Positions 13,688 to 25,500 of a DNA stretch of 64,000 nucleotides are shown here, piece by piece. The DNA comes from Myoxocephalus aenaeus (Eukaryota > Chordata > Actinopteri > Perciformes > Cottidae). Position 1 is the stretch's first letter, and the number at the start of each line of letters is the position of its first letter. The notes under the pieces are model-generated. The model made no database searches, had not been told where the DNA came from, and saw nothing but the letters and a program-made list of their open reading frames with translations. The DNA lies in contig JBAMJR010000031.1 of the NCBI GenBank assembly GCA_038501785.1, forward strand, positions 5,562,001 through 5,626,000. Reading direction: 5' to 3'. Position numbers and translations under genes: made by a program.

Positions 13688-16014
13688 TCAAATACCGTCC
13701 ACTGAGGGAGCGCTGATCTTGTATCGGCACAGCGGGCAGGTGCCAAATTGTCGCCAGACTTTTGAGGCGCACAGGTTACATAAACACTGGTGGCCGCAAG
13801 GCAAAGTGACTCTGGCCTGTTTTTCCATGCACACCACACAGTCCATTACGCTGCCTCTACCTGCAATCAAACCAAAGGAATCACAATTACAAGACTGACA
13901 TCAGGGATAGGTTCTGTCTGGTTAAAAATGTGCAAAACACTGACATCTGGGAGCATTTGGTTGAAAGGAATCTTTCTTACCTGCTGGGAATTTCATGTCA
14001 ACAAAGGAGATGCATTCATCACTGTTTCCATGGAGGCTTGAGACAGGAATCAAACTGTTGTGTTTGTCAGCATCAAGTGAGGTCAGGTATTCAGGTGCAG
14101 GACAGGACCGCCTGGTCTGAAACAGCTCCCTTTTCTCTGAGCCTGCAGCAAAGAGTAATAATGTCATATTTTAATAACAATTAAACATTAACTTGGCCTT
14201 GTCAGCACATGTTGAAGAAATAAGAACAAGAAAAAACGGCGGCAAAGCAAACAATCCACCATTGTTATATAATAGTAAACATACCCAGGAGGGAAATGGC
14301 GCTTGTCTGTCCGTAGATGTCTATCATGGCCCATAGCGGCTGGCTGAGATCCACTCCTGTCAGTAGCTTGTGCTGCTTGATGTTGGGGCTTGTGACGAAT
14401 ACGCAGCCTCTACCGGAGAGCCAGAACTCCAGCTCTGAACCTGCTTGGCAGTGGGATGCATGCAGTGGGGCCGCACAGTGCCCTTGGACGTTAGTGAGGT
14501 TGGGGATGGCCATGACGGGCAGCGGCAGAGATCTGTCCGAGGGCGGCACGTTGGTGAAGCCCACACGCAGAGCTCCTTCCCATTTGAACGAATCTTTCTC
14601 AACCCTCAGACGAATCCTCTCCTGGATCTTTACCGGGCGGCTGCTGAACACCAGGCCGTTCTTGAACGAGGTCCCCGTCCTCTCTGCCAGTCGACACCCG
14701 TGGCTCAGGCTGACCTTGGCTCCCACAGCCAGAGGGTGGAAGGTCAAAGGACCGAGGCAGGACCGGCCACATTTGTGTGACGTCTCTGACCCAACAACTG
14801 CAAAGGAGCAAAACCACGGTTATTAATCTTGATGTGCGACCCAGGTTAGCTTATTATTGTTTGGTTATTTCCAATCATGTAGATTACATCTGCGCTGTAA
14901 TCACAGCTATGTGTGTGACAACAAGATGGGGAATGTTGCAGTTTCTACCTGAATGCAGTGCAGTAAACAATAAACAACTACGCTAATTCTGGATTGTAAG
15001 AAGTGAACAACAGCATGGCGGCTTTTCCTCTTAAGTGACATTATTTGATAAAACAATTTCATAATAAAAAAGAATGTCTTAACACCATGACACTGTATCT
15101 GTATCCTTGAGATAACATTCTGATCACAATGCCAATATATTCTAACAGGATGTTAGTTAATCATTCACGTTGGTTCAGTGATAAAGTTTATTCTGAATGA
15201 GAGTATCAGACTATCAAATTGAAAAAAAAGTCATTGTGAAAGTAACACACAGACATGCTTTCACTGTATCCATTTCAATCATAATTCAGTTTCGATTTGA
15301 CAAAGGAGGAGTATATGATTAACGCATAGAAGCAACTAGTTAAACACTGTAGTAAAGCCTTTCATTCACTGCTGAGCATTTCCAGTAAATCATGTAGTTT
15401 CTAGTCATCCCTATTATCATCTCGATTATTTCACACTTTACAGCACAGGATATTGATCCTTGAATGCACGTGTGGCTTTTTCAAGTCTTCTTCCTCGTTT
15501 TCTAATCATCTGTTTTACAGCCTTTATCAACGTGCTCCTGTTTAGGATCCCACCTCATTCCATTTTTAACAATAACAATCACTTGACTGGATGAGTTGTG
15601 ACTTTCAGTAGCCTTTTGAAAAAAATTGGAAAATAGGGATGTTTTCATGATGTACATATACGTAAAAAACAAACCTGAACCGTAGAACAATTTTTATCCT
15701 AAAGTAATACACTTTTGTCATAAAAAAAAGTAATACGAGCTATAAAGAATCATTTTCACCAACATTTGTGTCACTAATATGAAAAATTGTGAATGACTTA
15801 CTATGTACTTATTTTTAGTATTAGTATCTTAGTATTATAATATAAAACTGGCTTTATATTCATTTTGACTTCTAAAATGCAACTTAACAAAGTATGTTTA
15901 TAACAGAGGATTGTTTTGACATTGAAAGCAGTATTTTACATTGCATATTAAGTCACTGTAAAAAACAAGAATAAATATCTCACCAGAGGTCCCGTTGTCA
16001 CTCTCGTTCACCAT
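13688..16014 (-). CDS. neurl3: NEURL3-like E3 ubiquitin ligase, copy 1 (diverged edge copy)
   Basis: Coding exons on the minus strand are 16014-15984, 14797-14285, 14142-13981 and 13860-13688. All introns have GT-AG ends in phase 1, giving 292 residues. Exon 1 encodes only MVNESDNGTS. Exon 2 holds the Neuralized (NHR) domain, about residues 28-182. Exon 3 is a linker (183-235). Exon 4 is a C-terminal C3HC4 RING with ligands C243, C246, C257, H259, C263, C266, C277 and C280. One NHR plus one RING and this length match NEURL3/LINCR rather than NEURL1 or NEURL2. RING ligases of this type pass ubiquitin from an E2 to targets bound by the NHR; the mammalian gene is induced by inflammatory signals, while a role here is inference. 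This copy alone has Cys for the conserved Trp at 118 and Trp for Leu at 271. A TTTTAAAA box lies at 16102-16109. Confidence 0.83.
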
Positions 16015-16640
16015 CTTGACAGGACTTTGCTTTGCGTCTTAGAAGATGTGCTCTCGTCTGTATCTTCGTGTAATTGTCATGAAGCTTGAGTGTTGGCTGC
16101 CTTTTAAAACGCAGCATGCAAGTCTTCAAAACACAAACATCCCCGCATCACATGGAAAGTTAAGAAGGAGGAGTCAGGGAGGAACCACAGTTTGGAAATG
16201 TACCTGCTAATGATAGCAGGATGAGGGCATGCAGGACATAAACAAGTTAGGGATTGTTGTGTCTGATTAAATCAGTTTCCTTTAGAGCAGAAATACAAAC
16301 AACATCGACAACAAGATGTCCTCAACTCGTCGCTCCCATGTAAAGAAGATGTTTATCTACAATAAGAAATGCACAACTTTTTCTTAATGCGACGTTGCCT
16401 ACATTTTATTTAACAGATACTCTGTTGTCACTCGTTCACCATCTTGACAGGACTTTGCTTTGCATCTTAGAAGATGTGCTCTCGTCTGTATCTTCGTGTA
16501 ATTGTCATGAGAAACCCTGTGTTGCATTTCTTTTAAAACGCGGCACGCAAGTCTTCAAAACACAAACATCCCTGCATCACATGGAAAGTTAAGAAGGAGG
16601 AGTCAGGGAGGAACCACAGTTTGGAAATGTACCTGCTATT
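15993..16640 (-). promoter_or_regulatory. Duplicated promoter of copy 1 (proximal and distal blocks)
   Basis: About 215 bases covering the start region, TTTTAAAA box and upstream sequence occur twice in direct orientation: proximal 15993-16208 (box 16102-16109) and distal about 16424-16640 (box 16531-16538). The distal block keeps the ATG at 16442-16440 but lacks two bases after it, so it reads MVNE then stop, and it has lost the exon 1 splice donor. The proximal block leads into the intact exon 1. Confidence 0.75.
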
Positions 16641-19035
16641 TACCTGAAAAAACAAGGGATAAATAGATTTGGAAAGAAACAATTAGCAGTGGCAATTTGT
16701 ATTCCATCCCTGGTTTGATAATGTATCTAATTTTAGTGAAAGGATCCTTCGTTGTTATGTCAACATTAGAATCCATACCCTGTTTCCAAAAACCAGTGAA
16801 CAAGATGAACTTTACCAAAAATATCGTCTTTGTTTTGAAGTGGACATTCACATAATAAGCAGAACCACACTGTCTCCTAGTGGGCCTGAAATGAACTGTG
16901 TGGAGTTTATATTTTACCATGAATACAGACAGATGTCGCCAAAGTCAAAGAAATGCCATCCAGCTGTAGAAATAGTGTCAAAGCACAAAATATCATCAAA
17001 ATCACACTCAAAATGTTATTTCATCCCAAATTTGAACTGAAAAATCTAAAATGGCAATTAATCCACGTTTATCATAGAGAGTGGAATAAGAACAATGCAT
17101 AATTTCATGGTATTGAAATTAATAATGAATGCATCGAAGAATTACCGGCAACACATTAGCAAAGTAATGTAATTTAAAGAAATGCTTCCGTTTGTATAGA
17201 AATGTGACTTCCTCTCCTTCTTCTCATACTTTTTTTTCCAATCATTTAGATTATATCTGCAAAACAATATGTCACACATGCATCCGGAACTGAAACTTGT
17301 TTACGTCTCATGAACCTAGAAGTTGGCTGCGCACGTGTTAACAATATGCATTACTGGAATGCATACCTTTTACAATCAAACCGTGAGGGTCACGTTGAAT
17401 AGAAGACAAACCCTGTGTTTGCATTAGAGATAATATTTTAACCCCATTGGTGAGATTGCATCTGCAAAAGAATCTGTATGTCAAACAGGCGAGATCCAAC
17501 ACTTTAACCTAAACTATCATCATAAAAGGATTAAAGAGTACATCAATAATTTATTTGACATAGATTGCACAATAACCGAGGAAATATGAGTCTTGTGCCA
17601 ATTAGACCCCATCATAACATAATTATCGGGACTGCAGATGGAAATTAGTTTACAATATTGCGTAAATCATGAATTATCGCTTCTCATTCTGAGATTAATG
17701 TTTTAAATGGGCAGTGATGCCATGAGCTGTACAGAAATATTCCCCCCGATGGAGTCAGTCTAGACACTGGTGGTAGTGAAGGGGTGAAAAGCAATGCTGA
17801 AGATCTGGATGTGATGTGAAGTGGAACTTCTGATGAGCTCAGAAGCACCAACTGGGAAGACTGGTTGAGTTAAGACCCAAGGAGAATGTGGTGGAGGAGG
17901 ATTGTGTCGATCTGAGACTGAAATAATAACTACCAACAAAAAAGAAAAGCACAGTTTCCAAATTTGACAGCAAGCACATGATATTGTGGCAAAAAATCAG
18001 GTGTAACTGAAGAGTGTATCCCTCAATCAGCTGATTGAGAAGCAAAATACATGTGAAGAATATGGTCTTTCTGATTGAACTTTTGCTCCGTTTCATTAGT
18101 TAACTACACATTTAGTGCTGATGGTGCTGATTTCTTGCACCATCTGTCATTTTGGAAAGCAGGCTGCAGGGGAAGGACCCACACCCTGATTCCACTTGAG
18201 GAGGTAACAGAAATAATTCAATCATTTGTTGAACATAGTTTACAGATTTCAAGTCCAAAAAGGCGGGCAGGAAACACAAATAGAAAGTCCCACACGAAAT
18301 GAAGACAAAGCATAAAGGAGCTGGCTGGTATGTGAAGAGACAGAAAAAATTAAGGGAGCGCCAAGAGGTGAGCAGGAGGTCAGGTGACTGGCAAAGAAAA
18401 CACAAAACATGAACGGAAGACAACAAAAAACAGTATCAGCTGCATTTCATCCTCAGGGTCAAATTCAAACACATGACCTGTAATCTCTTTTATTTCAATC
18501 GGTTTATAATGATTTTATGGGTGTATCAAGTAATAATGAAACTTGACAGCTAGTTGCACTTTCACATTTAGGAACCTATTGAAGATATGATACATACGTT
18601 ATGCAAATAATAATAATTATAAACAGTGGATTACTAAGTGTGGAGACGTTTTTTGTATTGCTTAACTCGTATTGTAATCTTTGTTAAGGCTCCTGTTGCA
18701 ACCTGAGCAATAATTAGTGACTGTAGTTTCAACAGTGGTCTATCTGTAATGTGCACATGTGTTTTGTCATGTGCTAGTTTTGTGTTCATTTTTAAAATTA
18801 CAAATCATTCTTTGCAACATGAATAATGTGCCTTTATCTGACAACATGCTCTTACTTTGAGCTTGACAGTTAATTCTTGACAAAACAATCTGTACTCAAG
18901 GTCAACTTGTTTTATCAAATTTTCTCTTTAATGAAAATCTCATTGAATAACAGTTAACAGTCATATCAATTTAAAGCTCATAGACACAGAACATTTAGGA
19001 ATTTGTATCGCACACACACATTGTATGAAACATAT

Positions 19036-19458
19036 GTGATGTCATAAGAGGTAGTGTCATCAATGGGAGGTACATTCCCTCCCAGTGGTTGCAGCAGGGA
19101 CTACAAACCATCATGGCATCTGGGGAACAAACTACAATTCCCAGTCAGCAGTGCAGCCAGGCCCGAGGCTGCTGCCCAGCTGAAAGGGATGAGGCTGATT
19201 ACCCTAGGGAAAGGCTGGTGAGAGAAAAGCAAGGCCAGGAGTAGGGAAGAAGAAGGAGAGTTGGAGATAGATTAAGGAAGCAAGGAACCAGGAGTAAACT
19301 GGAGTATTTATGTTTTGTTTTGTGCAACGACCTTTTTGTTGGATTTAAGTTTGACCTTTTTGCTAAATACAGACTTTTGAGTTAAGAAACCCACTGCTTG
19401 TCGTCTCGATCTGTACACCCACGCCTCACCTCATGATCCCGACCTCTCAAGACATCAC
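19036..19458. mobile_element. 423-bp insertion with terminal inverted repeats, unit 2 only
   Basis: The other six units have an uninterrupted sequence at this site. Here it is split, with ACATAT on both sides (19030-19035 and 19459-19464) as a 6-bp target-site duplication. The ends are inverted repeats: GTGATGTC is perfect, and 16 of the first 19 bases match. There is no coding capacity. It could be a non-autonomous DNA transposon. The stretch near 19370-19420 (AATACAGAC-like, then a T/C-rich tail) also resembles the end of an LTR, so a solo LTR is the alternative; the 6-bp duplication and long inverted ends argue mildly against that. Confidence 0.8.
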
Positions 19459-20005
19459 ACATATCATAACAAGTTTGAAAATAAGAATAGAAAAGACAAT
19501 TTTGGGATAGATATAATACGTTTTATTGATAGAGTCATATTTTGACAATCAAATTATATAAATAGTATTATTTTTCTTTTTATAAAAATAGAATTCAATA
19601 TTTACAACATCAGCAAGGCAAAACACCTTGTGCTGTGACTGTACATTACATTACACTTGCTTGTGCTGAACTGAGTGCAAATCATTATGTGTCATTCATT
19701 GTCTTCGCCAAAAGGTCACATGCTTGCCTTATTCATATTTAACAATCACAATAAGTGCAGTAAAGTTTCCCACATTCTTTCACATGACGAGCTCATATAT
19801 TCACCTCAACATCTCAGTACATCTCTCTTTACACACATGCTGTACAACATTTGCGAATGACGGACGATGGAGTTGAATGACATGTGCCTTCGATCGGTGC
19901 AGCTACCGGGCAACATGACGTTGCTGCTCAGAGAGTTTTCTTTGCCACAGTCACTCAGCAGCTTTCCCGCCTGCTGTCTTGGCGCTTAGTGCACAAAGAC
20001 ACACC

Positions 20006-22366
20006 TCAAATACCGTCCACTGAGGGAGCGCTGATCTTGTATCGGCACAGCGGGCAGGTGCCAAATTGTCGCAAGACTTTTGAGGCGCACAGGTTACATA
20101 AACACTGGTGGCCGCAAGGCAAAGTGACTCTGGCCTGTTTTTCCATGCACACCACACAGTCCATTACGCTGCCTCTACCTGCAATCAAACCAAAGGAATC
20201 ACAATTACAAGACTGACATCAGGGATAGGTTCTGTCTGGTTAAAAATGTGCAAAACACTGACATCTGGGAGCATTTGGTTGAAAGGAATCTTTCTTACCT
20301 GCTGGGAATTTCATGTCAACAAAGGAGATGCATTCATCACTGTTTCCATGGAGGCTTGAGACAGGAATCAAACTGTTGTGTTTGTCAGCATCAAGTGAGG
20401 TCAGGTATTCAGGTGCAGGACAGGACCGCCTGGTCTGAAACAGCTCCCTTTTCTCTGAGCCTGCAGCAAAGAGTAATAATGTCATATTTTAATAACAATT
20501 AAACATTAACTTGGCCTTGTCAGCACATGTTGAACAAATAAGAACAAGAAAAAACGGCGGCAAAGCAAACAATCCACCATTGTTATATAATAGTAAACAT
20601 ACCCAGGAGGGAAATGGCGCTTGTCTGTCCGTAGATGTCTATCATGGCCCATAGCGGCTGGCTGAGATCCACTCCTGTCAGTAGCTTGTGCTGCTTGATG
20701 TTGGGGCTTGTGACGAATACGCAGCCTCTACCGGAGAGCCAGAACTCCAGCTCTGAACCTGCTTGGCAGTGGGATGCATGCAGTGGGGCCGCCCAGTGCC
20801 CTTGGACGTTAGTGAGGTTGGGGATGGCCATGACGGGCAGCGGCAGAGATCTGTCCGAGGGCGGCACGTTGGTGAAGCCCACACGCAGAGCTCCTTCCCA
20901 TTTGAACGAATCTTTCTCAACCCTCAGACGAATCCTCTCCTGGATCTTTACCGGGCGGCTGCTGAACACCAGGCCGTTCTTGAACGAGGTCCCCGTCCTC
21001 TCTGCCAGTCGACACCCGTGGCTCAGGCTGACCTTGGCTCCCACAGCCAGAGGGTGGAAGGTCAAAGGACCGAGGCAGGACCGGCCACATTTGTGTGACG
21101 TCTCTGACCCAACAACTGCAAAGGAGCAAAACCACGGTTATTAATCTTGATGTGCGACCCAGGTTAGTTTATTATTGTTTGGTTATTTCCAATGATGTAG
21201 ATTACATCTGCGCTGTAATCACAGCTATGTGTGTGACAACAAGATGGGGAATGTTGCAGTTTCTACCTGAATGCAGTGCAGTAAACAATAAACGACTACG
21301 CTAATTCTGGATTGTAAGAAGTGAACAACAGCATGGCTGCTTTTCCTCTCGTCAGTCTGTTATGATCAAGTGCCATTATTTGATAAAACAATTTCATAAT
21401 AAAAAAGAACTTCTGAACTTTATCATTGAGATAACGTTATGATCACAATGCCAATATTGTCTCTATATTATAACAGGATGTTAGTTAGTCATTCACGTTG
21501 GTTCAGTGATAACGTTTATTCTGAATTGAGAGTATTATCAAATTGAAAAAAAGTAATTGTGAAAGTAACACACACATGCGTTCGCTTAAGAGAAAGGTGT
21601 GTCATTAATGTGAATACTTGGAGGTAAACACTGTATCCATTCCAATTATAATTCAGTTTCAATTTGACAAAGGAGGAGTATATGATTAACGCATAGAAGC
21701 AACTAGTTAAGCACTGTAGTAAAGCCTTTCATTCGCCGCTGAGCATTTCCAGTAAATCATGTAGTTTCTAGTCATCCCTATTATCATCTCCATTATTTCA
21801 CACTTTACAGCACAGGATATAAATCCTTGAATGCACGTGTGGCTTTTTCAAGTCTTCTTCCTCGTTTTCTAATCATCTGTTTTACAGCCTTTATCAACGT
21901 GCTCCTGTTTAGGATCCCACCTCATTCCATTTTTAACAATACCAATCACTTGACTGGATGAGTTGTGACTTTCAGTAGCCTTTTGAAAAAAATCGGAAAA
22001 TAGGGATGTTTTCATGATGTACATATATGTAAAAAACAAACCTGAACCGTAGAAGTAATACACTTTTGTCATAAAAAAAAAGTAATACGAGCTATAAAGA
22101 ATCATTTTCACCAACATTTGTGTCACTAATATGAAATATTGTGAATGACTTACTATGTACTTATTTTCAGTATTAGTATCTTAGTATTATAATATAAAAC
22201 TGGCTTTATATTCATTTTGACTTCTAAAATGCAACTTAACAAAGTATGTTTATAACAGAGGATTGTTTTGACATTGAAAGCAGTATTGTACATTGCATAT
22301 TAAGTCACTGTAAAAAACAAGAATAAATATCTCACCAGAGGTCCCGTTGTCACTCTCGTTCACCAT
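20006..22366 (-). CDS. neurl3: NEURL3-like E3 ubiquitin ligase, copy 2
   Basis: Exons are 22366-22336, 21115-20603, 20460-20299 and 20178-20006, giving a full 292-residue frame with the NHR and the RING intact (Trp118 and Leu271, the array consensus). The NHR exon translation is identical to that of copies 3 and 5. The promoter is single: sequence upstream of the start matches the distal-type block of copies 1, 5 and 6 (TTTTAAAA at 22455-22462, preceded by the GAGAAACCCTGTG variant) but is joined to an intact proximal-type exon 1, as expected from a deletion between the two promoter repeats. The 423-bp insertion lies beyond its 3' end, just past the expected polyadenylation region. Confidence 0.87.
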
Positions 22367-22586
22367 CTTGACAGGACTTTGCTTTGCGTCTTAGAAGATG
22401 TGCTCTCGTCTGTATCTTCGTGTAATTGTCATGAGAAACCCTGTGTTGCATTTCTTTTAAAACGTGGCACGCAAGTCTTCAAAACACAAACATCCCTGCA
22501 TCACATGGAAAGTTAAGAAGGAGGAGTCAGGGAGGAACCAGAGTTTGGAAATGTACCTGCTATTTACCTGAAAAAACAAGCAATAA

Positions 22587-25500
22587 ATAGATTTGGAAAG
22601 AAACAATTAGCAGTGGCAATTTGTATTCCATCCCTGGTTTGATAATGTATCTAATTTTAGTGAAAGGATCCTTCGTTGTTATGTCAACATTAGAATCCAT
22701 ACCCTGTTTCCAAAAACCAGTGAACAAGATGAACTTTGCCAAAAATATCATCTTTGTTTTGAAGTGGACATTCACATAATAAGCAGAACCACACTGTCTC
22801 CTAGTGGGCCTGAAATGAACTGTGTGGAGTTTATATTTTACCATGAATACAGACAGATGTCGCCAAAGTCAAAGAAATGCCATCCAGCTGTAGAAATAGT
22901 GTCAAAGCACAAAATATCATCAAAATCACACTCAAAATGTGATTTCATCCCAAATGTAAACTGAAAAATCTAAAATGGCAATTAATCCACGTTTATCATA
23001 GACACATTATCCATACATATTAATAATACAAGTGGAATATTTACACTGTGTTATGATTTATTATAGTAGCCTAAGAACAATGCATAATTTCATGGTATTG
23101 AAATTAATAATGAATGCATCGAAGAATTACCGCCAACACATTAGCAAAGTAATGTAATTTAAAGAAATGCTTCCGTTTTTATAGAAATGTGACTTCCTCT
23201 CCTTCTTCTCATACTTTTTTTTCCAATCATTTAGATTATATCTGCAAAACAATATGTCACACATGCATCCGGGACTGAAACTTGTTTACGTCTCATGAAC
23301 CTAGAAGTTGGCTGCGCACGTGTTAACAATATGCATTACTGGAATGCATACCTTTTACAATCAAACCGTGAGGGTCACGTTGAATAGAAGACAAACCCTG
23401 TGTTTGCATTAGAGATAATATTTTAACCCCATTGGTGAGATTGCATCTGCAAAAGAATCTGTATGTCAAACAGGCGAGATCCAACACTTTAACCTAAACT
23501 ATCATCATAAAAGGATTAAAGAGTACATCAATAATTTATTTGACATAGATTGCACAATAACCGAGGAAATATGAGTCTTGTGCCAATTAGACCCCATCAT
23601 AACATAATTATCGGGACTGCAGATGGAAATTACTTTACAATATTGCGTAAATCATAAATTATCGCTTCTCATTCTGAGATTAATGTTTTAAATGGGCAGT
23701 GATGCCATGAGCTGTACAGAAATATTCCCCCCGATGGAGTCAGTCTAGACACTGGTGGTAGTGAAGGGGTGAAAAGCAATGCTGAAGATCTGGATGTGAT
23801 GTGAAGTGGAACTTCTGATGAGCTCAGAAGCACCAACTGGGAAGACTGGTTGAGTTAAGACCCAAGGAGAATGTGGTGGAGGAGGATTGTGTCGATCTGA
23901 GACTGAAATAATAACTACCAACAAAAAAGAAAAGCACAGTTTCCAAATTTGACAGCAAGCACATGATTATTGTGGCAAAAAATCAGGTGTAACTGAAGAG
24001 TGTATCCCTCAATCAGCTGATTGAGAAGCAAAATGCATGTGAAGAATATGGTCTTTCTGATTGAACTTTTGCTCCGTTTCATTAGTTAACTACACATTTA
24101 GTGCTGATGGTGCTGATTTCTTGAACCATCTGTCATTTTGGAAAGCAGGCTGCAAGGGAAGGACCCACACCCTGATTCCACTTGAGGAGGTAACAGAAAT
24201 AATTCAATCATTTGTTGAACATAGTTTACAGATTTCAAGTCCAAAAAGGCGGGCAGGAAACACAAATAGAAAGTCCCACACGAAATGAAGACAAAGCATA
24301 AAGGAGCCGGCTGGTATGTGAAGAGACAGAAAAAATTAAGGGAGCGCCAACAGGTGAGCAGGAGGTCAGGTGACTGGCAAAGAAAACACAAAACATGAAC
24401 GGAAGACAACAAAAAACAGTATCAGCTGCATTTCATCCTCAAGGTCAAATTCAAACACATGACCTGTAATCTCTTTTATTTCTATCGGCTTATAACGATT
24501 TTATGGGTGTATCAAGTAATAATGAAACTTGACAGCTAGTTGCACTTTCACATTTAGGAACCTATTGAAGATATGCTTCATACTTTATAAAAATAATAAT
24601 GATTCTAATTGTAAACAGTGGATTACTAAGTGTGGAGACGTTTTTTGTATTGCTTAACTCGTATTGTAATCTTTGTTAAGGCTCCTGTTGCAACCTGAGC
24701 AATAATTAGTGACTGTAGTTTCAACAGCGGTCTATCTGTAATGTGCACATGTGTTTTGTCATGTGCTAGTTTTGTGTTCATTTTTAAAATTACAAATCAT
24801 TCTTTGCAACATGAATAATGTGCCTTTATCTGACAACATGCTCTTACTTTGAGCTTGACAGTTAATTCTTGACAAAACAAGGTCAACTTGTTTTATCAAA
24901 TTTTCTCTTTAATGAAAATCTCATTGAATAACAGTTAACAGTTATATCAATTTAAAGCTCATAGACACAGAACATTTAGGAATTTGTATCGCACACACAC
25001 ATTGTATGAAACATATCATAACAAGTTTGAAAATAAGAATAGAAAAGACAATTTTGGGATAGATACAATACGTTTTATTTATAGAGTCATAATTTGACAA
25101 TCAAATTATATAAATAGTATTATTTTTCTTTTTATAAAAATAGAATTCAATATTTACAACATCAGCAAGGCAAAACACCTTGTGCTGTGACTGTACATTA
25201 CATTACACTTGCTTGTGCTGAACTGAGTGCAAATCATTATGTGTCATTCATTGTCTTCGCCAAAAGGTCACATGCTTGCCTTATTCATATTTAACAATCA
25301 CAATAAGTGCAGTAAAGTTTCCCACATTCTTTCACATGACGAGCTCATATATTCACCTCAACATCTCAGTACATCTCTCTTTACACACATGCTGTACAAC
25401 ATTTGCGAATGACGGACGATGGAGTTGAATGACATGTGCCTTCGATCGGTGCAGCTACCGGGCAACATGACGTTGCTGCTCAGAGAGTTTTCTTTGCCAC

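Larger units (their letters stand above)
10774..16662. repeat. Array unit 1 (5889 bp)
   Basis: Left-edge unit. The 2.4 kb before the gene's 3' end is non-coding. It carries the short form of the 61-bp indel, the 18-bp palindrome at 12127-12144 and a doubled promoter at its right end. Confidence 0.93.
16663..22586. repeat. Array unit 2 (5924 bp)
   Basis: Carries the 423-bp insertion at 19036-19458, without which it would be about 5.5 kb. It has a single promoter and the short form of the 61-bp indel. From its RING exon to exon 1 it aligns with unit 3 at a constant offset of 5552. Confidence 0.93.

Noticed and set aside
13566..13898. Plus-strand frame of 110-121 codons over the RING exon in each unit
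   Set aside because: It is antisense to the RING exon, and its length changes with UTR indels that leave the RING frame untouched.
14317..14826. Open frame of 169 codons on the plus strand, repeated in all seven units
   Set aside because: It is antisense to the NHR exon, and the minus strand has the domain, splice sites and phase. The frame is a shadow preserved because the exon is preserved.
16440..16442. Distal ATG as an alternative start for the ligase
   Set aside because: It reads four codons then stop, and no splice donor follows. It can only be an upstream ORF.
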